Assembly: GCF_001619585.1 (NCBI RefSeq)
Contig: NZ_LQNT01000012.1
Coordinates: 1-64,000, forward strand
DNA: 64,000 nucleotides
Direction of reading: 5' to 3'
Source: Bhargavaea cecembensis
GTDB lineage: Bacteria > Bacillota > Bacilli > Bacillales_A > Planococcaceae
In this document: positions 1-8,977 of the stretch, piece by piece
Position numbering within the stretch: position 1 is the stretch's first letter
Layout: every line of letters starts with the position of its first letter
Notes under the pieces: model-generated
Databases searched by the model: none
What the model was told of the DNA's origin: nothing
The model's input: only the letters and a program-made list of their open reading frames with translations
Translations under genes and position numbers: made by a program

Positions 1-2
1 AG

Positions 3-29
3 CCGTCTCCTTATGGAGGCGGTTTTTTT
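3..29 (+). terminator. Intrinsic terminator of an upstream gene outside the window
   Basis: An 8-bp stem (CCGTCTCC with GGAGGCGG, one G-U pair) with a TTAT loop is followed by seven T. It presumably ends a gene lying left of the window. Confidence 0.8.
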
Positions 30-298
30 GTGCTTTAAATCAGTCCGCAGGACACTCCCCAAGAGTCTTATTTAAGACCGTGGGCCGCTCGTCCGGTCTT
101 ATTAGCAAATACATCATATGGAATCCTCATATCTTAAGCATCCGGAATCATCGCCGGAACATCAATCCAGAGAAGCGATTCTTATTTCTGACTTGTCATG
201 AAGGTTTAAAAGACGGAAATTATAGAATTGTCATTCTAATAAAACCTCCATTGTGGTATTGTGGAGTTGGATGATTCTAAAGACAGGGGGGCTTTTGA
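30..298. other. Intergenic region upstream of the amino-acid ABC operon
   Basis: No convincing gene is seen; the short open frame at 80-274 has no ribosome site and no recognisable protein. An inverted repeat TAGAAT-TGTC-ATTCTA at 223-238 could be an operator for the downstream operon. I could not fix a convincing -35/-10 pair. The ribosome site AGGGGGG lies at about 285-291. Confidence 0.4.
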
Positions 299-1096
299 AT
301 GAAGGGGTTCAAACAATTGCTGACTATGGCGGCGCTGGTTCTGTTCCTTGCTGCATGCGGCACCAATGATGAAGGGGCGTCTGAAGAAGAGAGCGGCTCG
401 GGTGAAGGCGGTGGCGAAGGTCAGACGTATACAGTCGGTATTGATACAACCTATCCGCCATTTGAATTCGAAGACAGCAACGGGAACTACAAGGGGATTG
501 ACGTTGACCTGATCAATGCCATTGCGGAAAATCAGGGGTTTGAGGTGACGCTTGAACCGATGGACTTCGGAGGCATTATTCCGGCACTCCAGGCAGGCCA
601 GCTGGATGTTGCAATTGCAGGGATGAGCATCACGGATGAGCGGAAGGAAATCGTTGATTTCTCCGAACCGTATTTTGAAGCGGGGCTGACGCTTGTCGCC
701 CAGAATGACAACAATGAGATTGAAACGCTTGAAGATCTTGATGGCAAGACGGTTGTTGTCAAATCCGGCACAACGGGTGCCCAGTTCGCACAGGACAACC
801 AGGAGGAATATGGTTTTGAAATCACCGTGCTTGAAGACAGCCCATCGATGTTCCAGGAAGTGTCGAATGGCAATGCGGATGTCCTCATTGAAGACTATCC
901 GGTAATCGCGTATGCCATCGCGGAAAGCAACCTGGATCTGAAGATCGTGGGAGACCGTCTGAATGGTGACAATTACGGCATTGCCGTCCTGAAGGGTGAA
1001 AATGCAGATCTTCTCGACAAAATCAATGCGGGGCTTCAGGAACTGAAAGACAGCGGCGAGTATGATGAGATCCTGAACACGTACATCTCAGAATAA
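299..1096 (+). CDS. Polar amino-acid ABC transporter substrate-binding lipoprotein
   Basis: This is the extracellular solute receptor of an ABC importer for a polar amino acid; the glutamine/arginine/cystine group is likely but the exact ligand cannot be read. The protein has 265 residues. A lipoprotein signal ends in LAAC (Cys20), followed by an acidic Gly/Ser/Glu-rich linker and then a family 3 solute-binding domain (opening TVGIDTTYPPFEF, then GIDVDLINAI and ISITDERKE-like motifs). It is the first gene of a three-gene operon with permease and ATPase. A hairpin just after the stop probably lowers expression of the following genes relative to this one. ATG follows an AGGGGGG ribosome site. 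Confidence 0.93.
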   Translation: MKGFKQLLTMAALVLFLAACGTNDEGASEEESGSGEGGGEGQTYTVGIDTTYPPFEFEDSNGNYKGIDVDLINAIAENQGFEVTLEPMDFGGIIPALQAGQLDVAIAGMSITDERKEIVDFSEPYFEAGLTLVAQNDNNEIETLEDLDGKTVVVKSGTTGAQFAQDNQEEYGFEITVLEDSPSMFQEVSNGNADVLIEDYPVIAYAIAESNLDLKIVGDRLNGDNYGIAVLKGENADLLDKINAGLQELKDSGEYDEILNTYISE

Positions 1097-1111
1097 GCCG
1101 GACAGGCAAAC

Positions 1112-1133
1112 GGCGCGCTGAGGCGCGCCTTTT
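1112..1133 (+). terminator. Leaky terminator between binding protein and permease genes
   Basis: A perfect 7-bp GC stem GGCGCGC-TGAG-GCGCGCC is followed by only four T. Placed inside an ABC operon directly after the binding-protein gene, it fits a partial terminator or 3' stabiliser that gives more receptor than permease. Confidence 0.7.
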
Positions 1134-1177
1134 CCATTTACAACATCCGAGATCTGCAACGATGGGGGAGTGAATGA

Positions 1178-1822
1178 ATGGATACGATTATTGAGTCCCT
1201 TCCCATGCTGTGGGAAGGTTTGAAAATGACGCTATATATATTTGCAATCGCGATTGTCCTGGGCTTTCTCATTGGCCTGATTATGGCGCTTCTGCGTCTG
1301 GCGCCGGTCAAGGTCCTGAACTGGATCGCCAAGATTTTCGTGGATGCGATACGGGGGACGCCTTTCATCGTCCAGCTGTTCTTTATTTACTTCGGACTGA
1401 ACTCGTTTTCCTGGGTGTCCCTTGATAACGTCTGGGCGGGAATTGTAACCGTTGCCATCAATGCCGGAGCTTATTTCGCAGAAATCATCCGTGCTGGAAT
1501 CCAATCCATCGACAAGGGTCAGACGGAAGCGGCGCGGTCTCTGGGGCTGAACCAATCACAGAACATGCGCTATATCATCCTGCCCCAGGCGTTTCGGCGG
1601 ATGCTGCCGACGATCACGAACCAGGCGATTATTTCTCTGAAAGATACTTCGCTCCTGTCGATCATCGGAGTCGCCGATCTGACACAGCGGGGGCGGGTGA
1701 TTGTCAGTGCGACATTTGAGCCATTTACGATCTACCTCGCTCTTGGTGTCATGTACTTCATCATCATCTATCTGTTATCACTCTTGTCCAGTTATCTGGA
1801 AAGGAGGTTTGTCCTGCGATGA
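1178..1822 (+). CDS. Amino-acid ABC transporter permease (HisM/GlnP type)
   Basis: This 214-residue protein is the membrane channel subunit of the polar amino-acid importer. About five hydrophobic segments are visible. The start has the short hydrophobic N-terminus typical of the HisMQ family ([19 protein letters not shown]), and the EAA loop that contacts the ATPase reads [23 protein letters not shown]. The substrate-family motif [16 protein letters not shown] is also present. It follows the binding-protein gene after a hairpin and overlaps the ATPase start by 4 bp (ATGA). Only one permease gene is present, so the pore is probably a homodimer. Confidence 0.93.
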   Translation: MDTIIESLPMLWEGLKMTLYIFAIAIVLGFLIGLIMALLRLAPVKVLNWIAKIFVDAIRGTPFIVQLFFIYFGLNSFSWVSLDNVWAGIVTVAINAGAYFAEIIRAGIQSIDKGQTEAARSLGLNQSQNMRYIILPQAFRRMLPTITNQAIISLKDTSLLSIIGVADLTQRGRVIVSATFEPFTIYLALGVMYFIIIYLLSLLSSYLERRFVLR

Positions 1823-2547
1823 GCATGATTCAAGTGAGCAATCTGAAGAAATCATTCGGGGAGCTGGAGGTCATCAAAGACATCTCAACGGCCGTGGAGC
1901 CTTCTGAAGTGGTGTGTGTGATCGGACCTTCCGGCTCCGGGAAAAGCACGTTTTTGCGGTGCCTGAACCGGCTTGAGGAGATATCAGGGGGACACGTCTA
2001 TATAGACGGCGCGGATATCACTGATCCGAAAAACAACATCAATGTAATCCGTCAAAAAGTCGGAATGGTGTTCCAGCACTTTAACCTGTTTCCGCATATG
2101 ACGGTGCTGGAAAACCTGACGCTAGCCCCGGTTAAGCTCGGCAAATTGAAACAGGAGGCTGCCGAGAAAAAGGCGCTTGGCCTTCTGGATAAGGTCGGTC
2201 TGGGTGCCAAGGCGAAGGCCTATCCCGGGGAATTGTCAGGCGGACAGAAACAACGCGTGGCCATTGCGAGAGCGCTCGCGATGGACCCGAAGGTGATGCT
2301 GTTCGACGAGCCGACCTCTGCACTTGATCCAGAAATGGTCGGGGATGTTCTCGGCGTTATGAAGGATCTCGCAAAGGAAGGCATGACGATGATTGTCGTG
2401 ACCCATGAGATGGGCTTTGCCGCCGAGGTCGCAGACCGGGTATTGTTCATTGACGGAGGATACATTGTCGAGGAGAATGTCCCGAACGAGCTGTTCGGCA
2501 ATCCGCAGCATGTGCGGACCAAAGCCTTCCTGAGCAAAGTGCTATAG
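1819..2547 (+). CDS. Amino-acid ABC transporter ATP-binding protein (GlnQ type)
   Basis: This 242-residue cytoplasmic ATPase drives the amino-acid importer. Walker A is GPSGSGKST (about residues 37-45), the Q-loop lies in [17 protein letters not shown], the ABC signature is [15 protein letters not shown], Walker B is [15 protein letters not shown], and the switch histidine is in VVTHEMGFA. The length and the HFNLFPHMT motif are typical of polar amino-acid ATPases. It overlaps the permease stop by 4 bp and ends just before a terminator, closing the operon. Confidence 0.95.
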   Translation: MSMIQVSNLKKSFGELEVIKDISTAVEPSEVVCVIGPSGSGKSTFLRCLNRLEEISGGHVYIDGADITDPKNNINVIRQKVGMVFQHFNLFPHMTVLENLTLAPVKLGKLKQEAAEKKALGLLDKVGLGAKAKAYPGELSGGQKQRVAIARALAMDPKVMLFDEPTSALDPEMVGDVLGVMKDLAKEGMTMIVVTHEMGFAAEVADRVLFIDGGYIVEENVPNELFGNPQHVRTKAFLSKVL

Positions 2548-2555
2548 ACATCCCG

Positions 2556-2585
2556 AAACCGTCTCTCTGCTGAGGGGCGGTTTTT
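2556..2585 (+). terminator. Terminator of the amino-acid ABC operon
   Basis: An AAACCGTCTCT stem pairs with TGAGGGGCGGTTT with some G-U pairs; a T-run follows. Confidence 0.75.
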
Positions 2586-2620
2586 CTTGTTCGGCAACCG
2601 GTTAATATTAGGCTCACAAA

Positions 2621-2632
2621 TGTTCATGAACA
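2621..2632. promoter_or_regulatory. Palindrome TGTTCATGAACA upstream of the two-component genes
   Basis: This is a perfect 12-bp palindrome. A possible -10 (TTATAG, 2634-2639) follows it directly. The GTTCA half-site recurs as an 11-bp-spaced direct repeat upstream of the next transcription unit (4792-4807). This suggests a binding site for the response regulator encoded here; that link is inferred. Confidence 0.4.
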
Positions 2633-2714
2633 CTTATAGAAAGCCCGTGAACGAGCATTGCTCCCGCTTGTCCTGCTACCCGCCGTATTGCACAATGTAG
2701 TCAGGAAAGTAGGG

Positions 2715-3392
2715 ATGAACGTGAAGATTCTTGTTGTGGATGACGATCCGGGAATCCGGGAACTGGTCCGGATCACCCTTCAGGATGCGGGGTACGAAGT
2801 CCATGCTGCGGGAGAGGCTATCGGCGCACTCTCAATACTGGGCTCTGAAAGTCCGGATCTGGCGGTTGTCGATGTCATGATGCCGGGGATGGACGGATTT
2901 GAGCTTACGAGGGAGCTGAAGTCGTTCGGGGATATGCCTGTGCTGCTCCTGACGGCGAAGGGGGCGCTGGAAGACAAAGAACGGGGGTTCCGGGCGGGGG
3001 CCGATGACTATCTCGTCAAGCCGTTCGAGCCGAAGGAGCTGCTGTTCCGCGTGGAGGCGATCCTGCGCCGTTACAGGAAGGACGGGGAAGCGCCGATCCT
3101 GGCGGGCCCTCTTGAAATTGACCGGCAGAGTTATGAAGTGTCATGCGGAAACCGGACGCTGCTGCTTCCCCTGAAGGAATTCGAGCTGCTGGCGATCCTC
3201 GCATCCCGTCCGAACGTGGTGTTTGAGCGTGAGCGGCTTCTGGAGCGTGTGTGGGGCCTGGATTACGAGGGGGATGACCGGACACTGTCCGTTCATATCA
3301 AACGCATCAGGGGCCGCCTGGAAGGGCTCACGGACCGTATCGCGATCGTGACCGTCAGGGGGGTCGGCTATAAGCTGGAGGTGCGGACATGA
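2715..3392 (+). CDS. OmpR/PhoB-family response regulator
   Basis: This 225-residue DNA-binding response regulator has a receiver domain with acidic pocket DDD near residues 9-11, phosphoacceptor Asp53 (VVDVMMPG), Thr80 and Lys102 (YLVKPF). A winged-helix C-terminal domain follows (LKEFELLAILASRPN, and the end VTVRGVGYKLE). The longer open frame would begin at 2658, but that extension looks non-coding, and ATG 2715 gives a canonical receiver N-terminus behind an AGG-rich site. It overlaps the sensor kinase by 4 bp. The GTTCA repeats near both the operon and the next gene set suggest autoregulation and control of the exporter. Confidence 0.92.
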   Translation: MNVKILVVDDDPGIRELVRITLQDAGYEVHAAGEAIGALSILGSESPDLAVVDVMMPGMDGFELTRELKSFGDMPVLLLTAKGALEDKERGFRAGADDYLVKPFEPKELLFRVEAILRRYRKDGEAPILAGPLEIDRQSYEVSCGNRTLLLPLKEFELLAILASRPNVVFERERLLERVWGLDYEGDDRTLSVHIKRIRGRLEGLTDRIAIVTVRGVGYKLEVRT

Positions 3393-4774
3393 AATCGCTC
3401 TACGGAAAGTTCGTCCTGTCCTCTGTCCTCGTACTCGCGGCAGGACTTGTGTTGTCCTATCTGATCGTCAATTCGGCGTATCACCGTGTGATGAAGGAAG
3501 ACAATGATGCAAAACACGTCGCAATTGCCGGTTCGATGGCCGGCTTCATCGGGGAAAACGATAATCTCGATCTAGACCGGTACCTGAGGACACAGGCAGA
3601 TGCCGGCTATATCCTGTATGCAACGGACAGAGAAGGGGGCGGCACTTTCTACGGAGGTCCCTTTGATGATCAGACCCTTCCGCCGGGTACGGTCGAAAAC
3701 GTGCTTTCAGGAGAAATCTATCACGGCATGCGCGATTTGCCTGCGGAAACATTTTGGGCAGGATATTTCGCAAATGATCTCGCCAATACGGCAGGAGTCC
3801 CGTTCACCTATGACGGCCGGCCGCACGCACTCTTTATCCGGCCGGACATCGCCCTCCTGTTCAATGAGCTGCACTGGCTGACGGCGATCATGCTCGTGTC
3901 GATCGCGGTGATCGGTTTTCTGGCAGTCCTGCTCACCGCGAAACATCTGATCCGTCCGCTCACGGAACTGACGGAGGCGACGAACCGGGTGGCGGAAGAG
4001 CGGTTCACGGATCTGCCAGATATCCGCCGGGCCGATGAAATCGGCCAGCTGTCCGACAGCTTCCGGAGGATGGCCGGCAAGCTCGCGGAAAACGATCTGG
4101 CGAGAAAAGCATTCATCAGTGATGTGTCCCACGACTTCCAGTCCCCGCTGCAGAACATGAAGGGCTACGCGACGCTCCTCATGGATCCGGAGCTGTCCGC
4201 GGGTCGGCGCCTGGAATACGCGGAAATCATTCGGAGCGAATCCTCGAGGCTCTCGGTACTGTCAGGCCAGCTGCTTGTCCTCACATCGATCGACCAGTTC
4301 AAGGAGCTGCCGGAGCACAATGTTTTCAGTGTGTCGGAGCAGCTGAAGGAGACGGTGCGCAAGTCCCGCTGGCCGTTTGAGGAAAAGGGGATTTCCGTGA
4401 CACTCGATGCGGAGGAGGCATCTGTCAGAGGAGACCGGGAATTGCTCGGAAAAGTGTGGGAGAACCTCCTGTCCAATGCAGCAAAGTACACGCCCGAGGG
4501 CGGGGAGGTGCTGATCGGGGTTAGCGGCGCGGCTGATTTCGTGACGGTCACCGTGGAGGATTCCGGTCCGGGAATTCCGCCCGGGGAGCGTGACCGGATC
4601 TTCGATCGTTTCTACCGCTCTGACAAAGCCAGGAGCGCAGGAGGAGGAACAGGACTCGGATTGTCGATAGCAAAGGGGGTCATTGCGCTGCACGGCGGCA
4701 CTATTTCCGCCGGGGAGTCGCCGGCGGGCGGCGCCCGGTTCACGGTAACGCTCCCGAAGAAACGTCCGGCTTGA
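3389..4774 (+). CDS. Sensor histidine kinase
   Basis: This membrane sensor kinase has 461 residues. An N-terminal membrane segment (about 7-28) and a second one (about 163-187) enclose an extracellular sensor of roughly 130 residues. A HAMP linker follows (LIRPLTELTEATNRVAEERF). The dimerisation box is SDVSHDFQSPLQN with phosphoacceptor His248; HDFQSPL replaces the usual HELRTPL, so it is a less common subtype. The ATPase has the N box (NLLSNAAKYT), G1 (DSGPGIPPGE), F box (FDRFYRSDKA) and G2 (GGGTGLGLSIA). It overlaps the regulator start by 4 bp. Its ligand is unknown; cell-envelope or drug stress is plausible because an MMPL exporter follows. Confidence 0.93.
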   Translation: MKSLYGKFVLSSVLVLAAGLVLSYLIVNSAYHRVMKEDNDAKHVAIAGSMAGFIGENDNLDLDRYLRTQADAGYILYATDREGGGTFYGGPFDDQTLPPGTVENVLSGEIYHGMRDLPAETFWAGYFANDLANTAGVPFTYDGRPHALFIRPDIALLFNELHWLTAIMLVSIAVIGFLAVLLTAKHLIRPLTELTEATNRVAEERFTDLPDIRRADEIGQLSDSFRRMAGKLAENDLARKAFISDVSHDFQSPLQNMKGYATLLMDPELSAGRRLEYAEIIRSESSRLSVLSGQLLVLTSIDQFKELPEHNVFSVSEQLKETVRKSRWPFEEKGISVTLDAEEASVRGDRELLGKVWENLLSNAAKYTPEGGEVLIGVSGAADFVTVTVEDSGPGIPPGERDRIFDRFYRSDKARSAGGGTGLGLSIAKGVIALHGGTISAGESPAGGARFTVTLPKKRPA

Positions 4775-4791
4775 CCGTTTTGTCACTCAGA

Positions 4792-4824
4792 GTTCATCTT
4801 CCGTTCAACTTGGAAATTTATAAT
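4792..4824 (+). promoter_or_regulatory. Promoter with two GTTCA direct repeats spaced 11 bp
   Basis: A perfect -10 TATAAT lies at 4819-4824 with only a weak -35. GTTCA occurs at 4792-4796 and 4803-4807, one helical turn apart and overlapping the -35 position. That is the classic layout of an activator site for OmpR-family regulators. The adjacent two-component system is the obvious candidate regulator. Confidence 0.55.
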
Positions 4825-4853
4825 GAAATCATTAAGTGAACGGAGGAGATCAC

Positions 4854-5252
4854 ATGCAAGAAAAATGGAGTCTGCGCCTTATGCGCATTGCAGCCATTTT
4901 CGGGCTGATCGGAACGGTGATCGGTTCCCACATGGCGGGGGCGGGGTCGTATGCGTTCCGCCCGATCCATGCCCATATCCTGCTCGTCGGATGGCTGTCG
5001 GTGTTTTCCTGGGGCGTCTTTTATAAGCTGTATGCCGTTCGTTCCCAAAAGCTGGTCACCATCCACGGCTGGGCCGGAATCATCGGAGCAATCGGTCTGA
5101 CTGCCGGTATGTGGCTGCAGTTCATGCAGCCGTTCGGCGTCAATGAAACCTTCTCGCTCGTCTTCTATATTGTGGGCGGCACGATCCTTCTCGTGGCATT
5201 TGCACTCTTCGTTGCTGTTACGTTTATGACGGAGAAAGGGGCAGGCCGCTGA
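4854..5252 (+). CDS. Small four-helix membrane protein, heme-copper oxidase subunit I-like
   Basis: This 132-residue integral membrane protein has about four hydrophobic segments. The motif HAHILLVGWLSVFSWGVFYK resembles the His-containing helix of cbb3/NorB-type oxidase subunit I, and a further His (TIHGWAG) lies in the next loop. That similarity is weak evidence for heme binding, and the protein is too short to be an oxidase. ATG 4854 has an excellent GGAGG site (4842-4846); the upstream in-frame ATG at 4836 does not. The stop overlaps the next start by one base, so it is co-translated with the MMPL exporter. Confidence 0.7.
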   Translation: MQEKWSLRLMRIAAIFGLIGTVIGSHMAGAGSYAFRPIHAHILLVGWLSVFSWGVFYKLYAVRSQKLVTIHGWAGIIGAIGLTAGMWLQFMQPFGVNETFSLVFYIVGGTILLVAFALFVAVTFMTEKGAGR

Positions 5253-7336
5253 TGAAAGGAAAACGGAAGTATTGGGCCACCCTGCTCATCTGGGTCATCG
5301 CGGCGTCCGTGCTGTCCGTGGCGGCACCTGGAGCAAGGGACTTTTTCGAGCCGAATGAAAATTCCGGACTTCCGGCGGATGAGCCGTCGATCATCGCTTC
5401 GGAGCGGATCAACGATTACTTCCCTTCTGAGGAAGGGGTTCCGGCCATTGTCGTCGCTGAAAACGCGGATGGCCTGACCGAGGAACAGATCGCCGCCTTT
5501 GCGGAAGCGATCGGCGGACTTTCCGATAATGAAGAGTATCAGGATGTGACCACAGTACCGGCACAGGCGCTGCTCGGCACGCCGGATGCGTTCCTCTCGG
5601 AAGACGGCACCGTGTTTTTCGCGCCTGTCACTTTGCCCGGATTGGAAGGCACTGAGCTGAAAGTGCTGCTTGATGACATGAAAGAAACGGTCGCTTCAGA
5701 AGCGGATGACGGCATGGAGATCTACTGGACCGGCCCTGCCGGCATCTCGGCCGATGCAGTCGAATTGTTTTCGCGGGCGGATGTCGTCCTGATCCTTTCG
5801 ACTGTCGCCATCATTCTGGTCCTGCTACTCATCATCTACCGCTCGCCGCTCCTGGCCCTGATCCCGCTGGTCGGCGCATCAATTGTCTATGTGGTTGTCG
5901 ACAAAGTGGTCGGACTCGGGGCATCGGCAGGATGGTATGTCACCGAGAACCAGTCCATCTCGATCATGCTGGTCCTCCTGTTTGCGGTCGTTACCGACTA
6001 CTCGCTTCTTGTGTTTTCTCGTTTCAGGGAAGAGTTGAGGGCGCATGAAGACACCGCCGAGGCGATGGATGCCGCGGTCCGCGGCGTCCGGGAACCGATC
6101 TTCTTCAGCGGAAGCACGATTTTCCTCGGCGTTCTGACGCTGTTCTTCGCACTGTACGAGTCTTATCGGAACTTTGCGCCGGTGTTCGCGATTGCTGCGG
6201 CCATCATCCTGATTGCTGGACTGACGCTGCTGCCGGCCCTGTTTGCCATTGCCGGACGGAAGGCATTCTGGCCGAGGATTCCTGCATATGGCGAACAACA
6301 GAGCGAGAAGAAGACCGTCTGGACCCGAATCGCCGAGAAAGTCACGGCCCGTCCGGTCGCTTTCCTCGTGCCGGTTCTGGCCCTGCTGGTCATCGCTTCG
6401 ATCAACACGGTGAACTACAAGGAGTCCTTCGACCTGATCAAGTCGTTCCCGGACGACCTGTCTTCACGGCAGGGGTTTGAGGTGCTGGGTGACGCATTCG
6501 GTGAAGGGGAACTCGCTCCGGGTACGGTGCTTGTCGTCTCCGATGACACGATCACGCCGGAACAGGCTGAGGAACTCGCTTCGTCCATCGAAAAAGAACC
6601 GGGCATCGCCGGAACCTCGTTCCAGGGCATGCCGGTCTCGGAAGACGGCGAGGCGGTTCACGTCACGGTCACATTCGACGCTAACCCGTACGAAAGCCAA
6701 GCGCTTGATGCGGCGAACCAATTGAGGGACCGGGGCATGGAGATCGCGGAAGAGGCGGGGATCGATGCGGCCGAGTTTCATCTGGCGGGCCAGAGCGCCA
6801 TCAACGCGGACCTGAGGGACATCAATGACCGTGACACATTGATCATCATGATCGCCGTCGCGCTCCTGATCACGCTCATGTTGGCGTTCCAGACCCGTTC
6901 GGTGATTGCGCCGCTGTATCTGATCGGCACGCTGCTGCTGTCCTTCGCAGCCACGCTCGGGCTGTCGATCTTCCTGTTCGACCTATTCTTCGGGACGGAT
7001 GAAATCAGCTATCGAATTCCGCTTTACACCTTCGTCTTCCTGATCGCGCTTGGTGTCGATTATTCCATCATGCTCATTGCCCGTATCCGTGAAGAACGGA
7101 AGCACCATGATCTGAAGGAAGCGGTCAAGCTCGGGCTTGAAAAAACGGGCGGTGTCATCAGCTCTGCAGGCCTGATCCTGGCGGCGACTTTCCTGGTGCT
7201 CGGCACGATGCCGGTCTATGAGCTGAAGCTTTTCGGGATCATGATGGCACTTGGCATCATGATCGACACGTTCGTTGTCCGGCCGCTGCTGATCCCGTCC
7301 ATTATACTGCTGCTCGGGAAACGGAGCGGCATCTGA
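5252..7336 (+). CDS. MMPL/RND-family membrane exporter (YdfJ type)
   Basis: This 694-residue transporter of the MMPL branch of the RND superfamily is expected to export lipids, drugs or other hydrophobic compounds using the proton gradient. One N-terminal helix, a large extracellular loop and a five-helix bundle (about 170-335) are followed by a second copy of the same plan (helix about 370-390, loop, helices about 530-690). Family motifs are visible as VTDYSLLVFSRFREELR in the first half and ALGVDYSIMLIARIREERK in the second. It is the last gene of the unit starting at 4854. Control by the upstream two-component system is inferred from position and the GTTCA repeats. Confidence 0.9.
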   Translation: MKGKRKYWATLLIWVIAASVLSVAAPGARDFFEPNENSGLPADEPSIIASERINDYFPSEEGVPAIVVAENADGLTEEQIAAFAEAIGGLSDNEEYQDVTTVPAQALLGTPDAFLSEDGTVFFAPVTLPGLEGTELKVLLDDMKETVASEADDGMEIYWTGPAGISADAVELFSRADVVLILSTVAIILVLLLIIYRSPLLALIPLVGASIVYVVVDKVVGLGASAGWYVTENQSISIMLVLLFAVVTDYSLLVFSRFREELRAHEDTAEAMDAAVRGVREPIFFSGSTIFLGVLTLFFALYESYRNFAPVFAIAAAIILIAGLTLLPALFAIAGRKAFWPRIPAYGEQQSEKKTVWTRIAEKVTARPVAFLVPVLALLVIASINTVNYKESFDLIKSFPDDLSSRQGFEVLGDAFGEGELAPGTVLVVSDDTITPEQAEELASSIEKEPGIAGTSFQGMPVSEDGEAVHVTVTFDANPYESQALDAANQLRDRGMEIAEEAGIDAAEFHLAGQSAINADLRDINDRDTLIIMIAVALLITLMLAFQTRSVIAPLYLIGTLLLSFAATLGLSIFLFDLFFGTDEISYRIPLYTFVFLIALGVDYSIMLIARIREERKHHDLKEAVKLGLEKTGGVISSAGLILAATFLVLGTMPVYELKLFGIMMALGIMIDTFVVRPLLIPSIILLLGKRSGI

Positions 7337-7346
7337 TCGAACAAAC

Positions 7347-7388
7347 AAAACCGCAAGCCCAGTCATGCTGACAGGGCCTGCGGTTTTT
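7347..7388. terminator. Bidirectional terminator
   Basis: The arms AAAACCGCAAGCCC and GGGCCTGCGGTTTTTT can terminate both the MMPL gene (+) and the YtkA-like lipoprotein gene (-), which converge here. Confidence 0.85.
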
Positions 7389-7396
7389 TGCATCGG

Positions 7397-7828
7397 TTAT
7401 TCAATAATGATTTCCTTGGCCGGCATCGTGTGCTGGCCGCGGGCTGTCGTATGAGGGATCACCTTGTAGGTGCCCGGTTCGTCAAAGGTTTTCGTGATGG
7501 GATACGATTCTTCACCGTCAAATTCGGCCACGATCATTTCGCTTTCTCCGGACTCGCTTCGGATTTCATACTTCACTTCATCCGCGTCTTCGATGATTTC
7601 ATCGTTCAGCGTGACAATGGTGCGGATCGTGACTTCCTCTCCGACTGCCGCTTTCTCTGGCAGCTGCATATCGACTTTGAGCGGGTACACGCCTGCATCC
7701 TCTTCCGTATCGCCATGCTTAGCATGTTCATCGCTGCCTGACGTCTGGTTCTGGTCATCAGCGGAACCGCAAGCGCCAAGCAGGAGGATCAGGAACGCGG
7801 ACAAAATCGTAAATTTGAATTTCTTCAT
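7397..7828 (-). CDS. YtkA/FixH-like extracellular lipoprotein
   Basis: This 143-residue secreted lipoprotein has a signal peptide ending LLLGAC (Cys20) and a short acidic linker. A beta-rich domain follows, typical of the YtkA-like family (PLKVDMQLPEKAAVGEEVTIRTIV, then FDEPGTYKVIPHTTARGQHTMPAKEI). Family members are found near copper/cytochrome functions, but the role is not settled. The start is ATG 7828 behind an AAGAAGGT site; the longer frame to 7879 adds an implausible leader. It is monocistronic and converges on the MMPL gene. Confidence 0.8.
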   Translation of the reverse strand: MKKFKFTILSAFLILLLGACGSADDQNQTSGSDEHAKHGDTEEDAGVYPLKVDMQLPEKAAVGEEVTIRTIVTLNDEIIEDADEVKYEIRSESGESEMIVAEFDGEESYPITKTFDEPGTYKVIPHTTARGQHTMPAKEIIIE

Positions 7829-7906
7829 CAGACTGACCTTCTTTCGATTTGTGCTGACTTTATCAAACCATATGGGCATCCGGCAAGGGTGACAGACCGG
7901 AGACGT

Positions 7907-8809
7907 TTACGACGATTCCGTGACAGGCGGCGCGGACCGCCGCCTGTGCTCAAACAGAGTGGGCAGGACCATGCCGACGAGGATGACAATGATTCCCGCC
8001 AGCTGAATGCCAGAGAACGGTTCATGCAATAGCAGCACGGAAACGGTCACCGCGACAGGCAGTTCGGCAGAGCTGAGGATCGATGAGAGTCCGGAACCGA
8101 CATGCGGCACCGCAATCCCGAACAAAGCAATCGGCGCAATAATCCCGAAGACGCCGAGAAGTAGCCCGTACATCCAGAGCCCTTCCTGCAGGCTTCCGTC
8201 CCAGAGGATTTCCGGGGATTGGAAAGCCGATATGACAATCACGGCTATAAAAGATGTGATAAGCATGCGGGTGAGCGTATCCATGCCTTCCACAGTCTTG
8301 CGGTTCGAGAAGATGAAAAGAGAGAAGGTGAGTGCTGCGGCCATCCCCCATGCCCAGCCCTGCCAAGGAATTCCGGTCAGGTCGGTGCCGATCAGTCCGG
8401 CGGCAAGCACCGTACCCATAAAGAGAAGGACGAGCGAAAAAACTTCCGCCCGGTTTGGCAGCCGCTTTCTGGCGATGCAATCGATTAGCATGCCGATCCA
8501 GGTGAACTGGAACAGCAGGACGACGGCAAGGGAGGCCGGCAGGTAGACAAGCGACTTTCCGTAGACGATCCCGGTCGCCGCCGTGAAGACTCCGGCAGGA
8601 ATCAGTGCAGATGCCCCCTTCAGGTTCGGCAGCCGCCGGTTGATGGCTGCAAACAGCAGCAGGGCCAGGAAAAAGCCGGTCATGTATTGGGCAGTGACCG
8701 CTTCAGATGCCGTGAAGCCGGCGTTCATGGCGAGCTTGATATTAGTTGAAAGGATGCCGTAGCAGGACGAACCCACTGCGATCATCACAGGATAAATCCA
8801 TTTTGGCAT
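7907..8809 (-). CDS. EamA/DMT-family permease
   Basis: This 300-residue protein of the drug/metabolite transporter superfamily has about ten hydrophobic segments arranged as two EamA repeats (second repeat near SSAELPVAVTVSVLLLHEPFSGIQLAGI). Members export metabolites or amino acids; no substrate can be assigned. ATG 8809 is preceded by a GGAGG-type site on the minus strand. It stands alone between the lipoprotein gene and the divergent yxlE-like gene. Confidence 0.87.
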   Translation of the reverse strand: MPKWIYPVMIAVGSSCYGILSTNIKLAMNAGFTASEAVTAQYMTGFFLALLLFAAINRRLPNLKGASALIPAGVFTAATGIVYGKSLVYLPASLAVVLLFQFTWIGMLIDCIARKRLPNRAEVFSLVLLFMGTVLAAGLIGTDLTGIPWQGWAWGMAAALTFSLFIFSNRKTVEGMDTLTRMLITSFIAVIVISAFQSPEILWDGSLQEGLWMYGLLLGVFGIIAPIALFGIAVPHVGSGLSSILSSAELPVAVTVSVLLLHEPFSGIQLAGIIVILVGMVLPTLFEHRRRSAPPVTESS

Positions 8810-8919
8810 TTCTGTGTTTCCTCCATTCCAACCGATAGTATAGCATGGCTGGAGGGTATGGAGGGAGTGGGACTATTGGCTGAGGAGTAAACAAAGAGCC
8901 GGGAAAATTTTCTTTTCCA

Positions 8920-8946
8920 TGAAACTCCTGCCCCTTCCGAAACGTA
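8920..8946 (+). promoter_or_regulatory. ECF sigma-type promoter of the yxlEFG-like operon
   Basis: The -35 TGAAAC (8920-8925) and -10 CGTA (8943-8946) are separated by 17 bp. This matches the B. subtilis extracytoplasmic-function sigma pattern (TGAAAC, about N16, CGTA/CGTC). In B. subtilis the equivalent genes belong to the sigY operon. No sigma-factor gene is next to this copy. Confidence 0.55.
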
Positions 8947-8977
8947 GAATAATCATCAAGATCATGGAGGGATTCTC

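Noticed and set aside
80..274. 64-residue protein upstream of the first ABC gene
   Set aside because: No ribosome site, no recognisable sequence, and it spans the probable promoter region.
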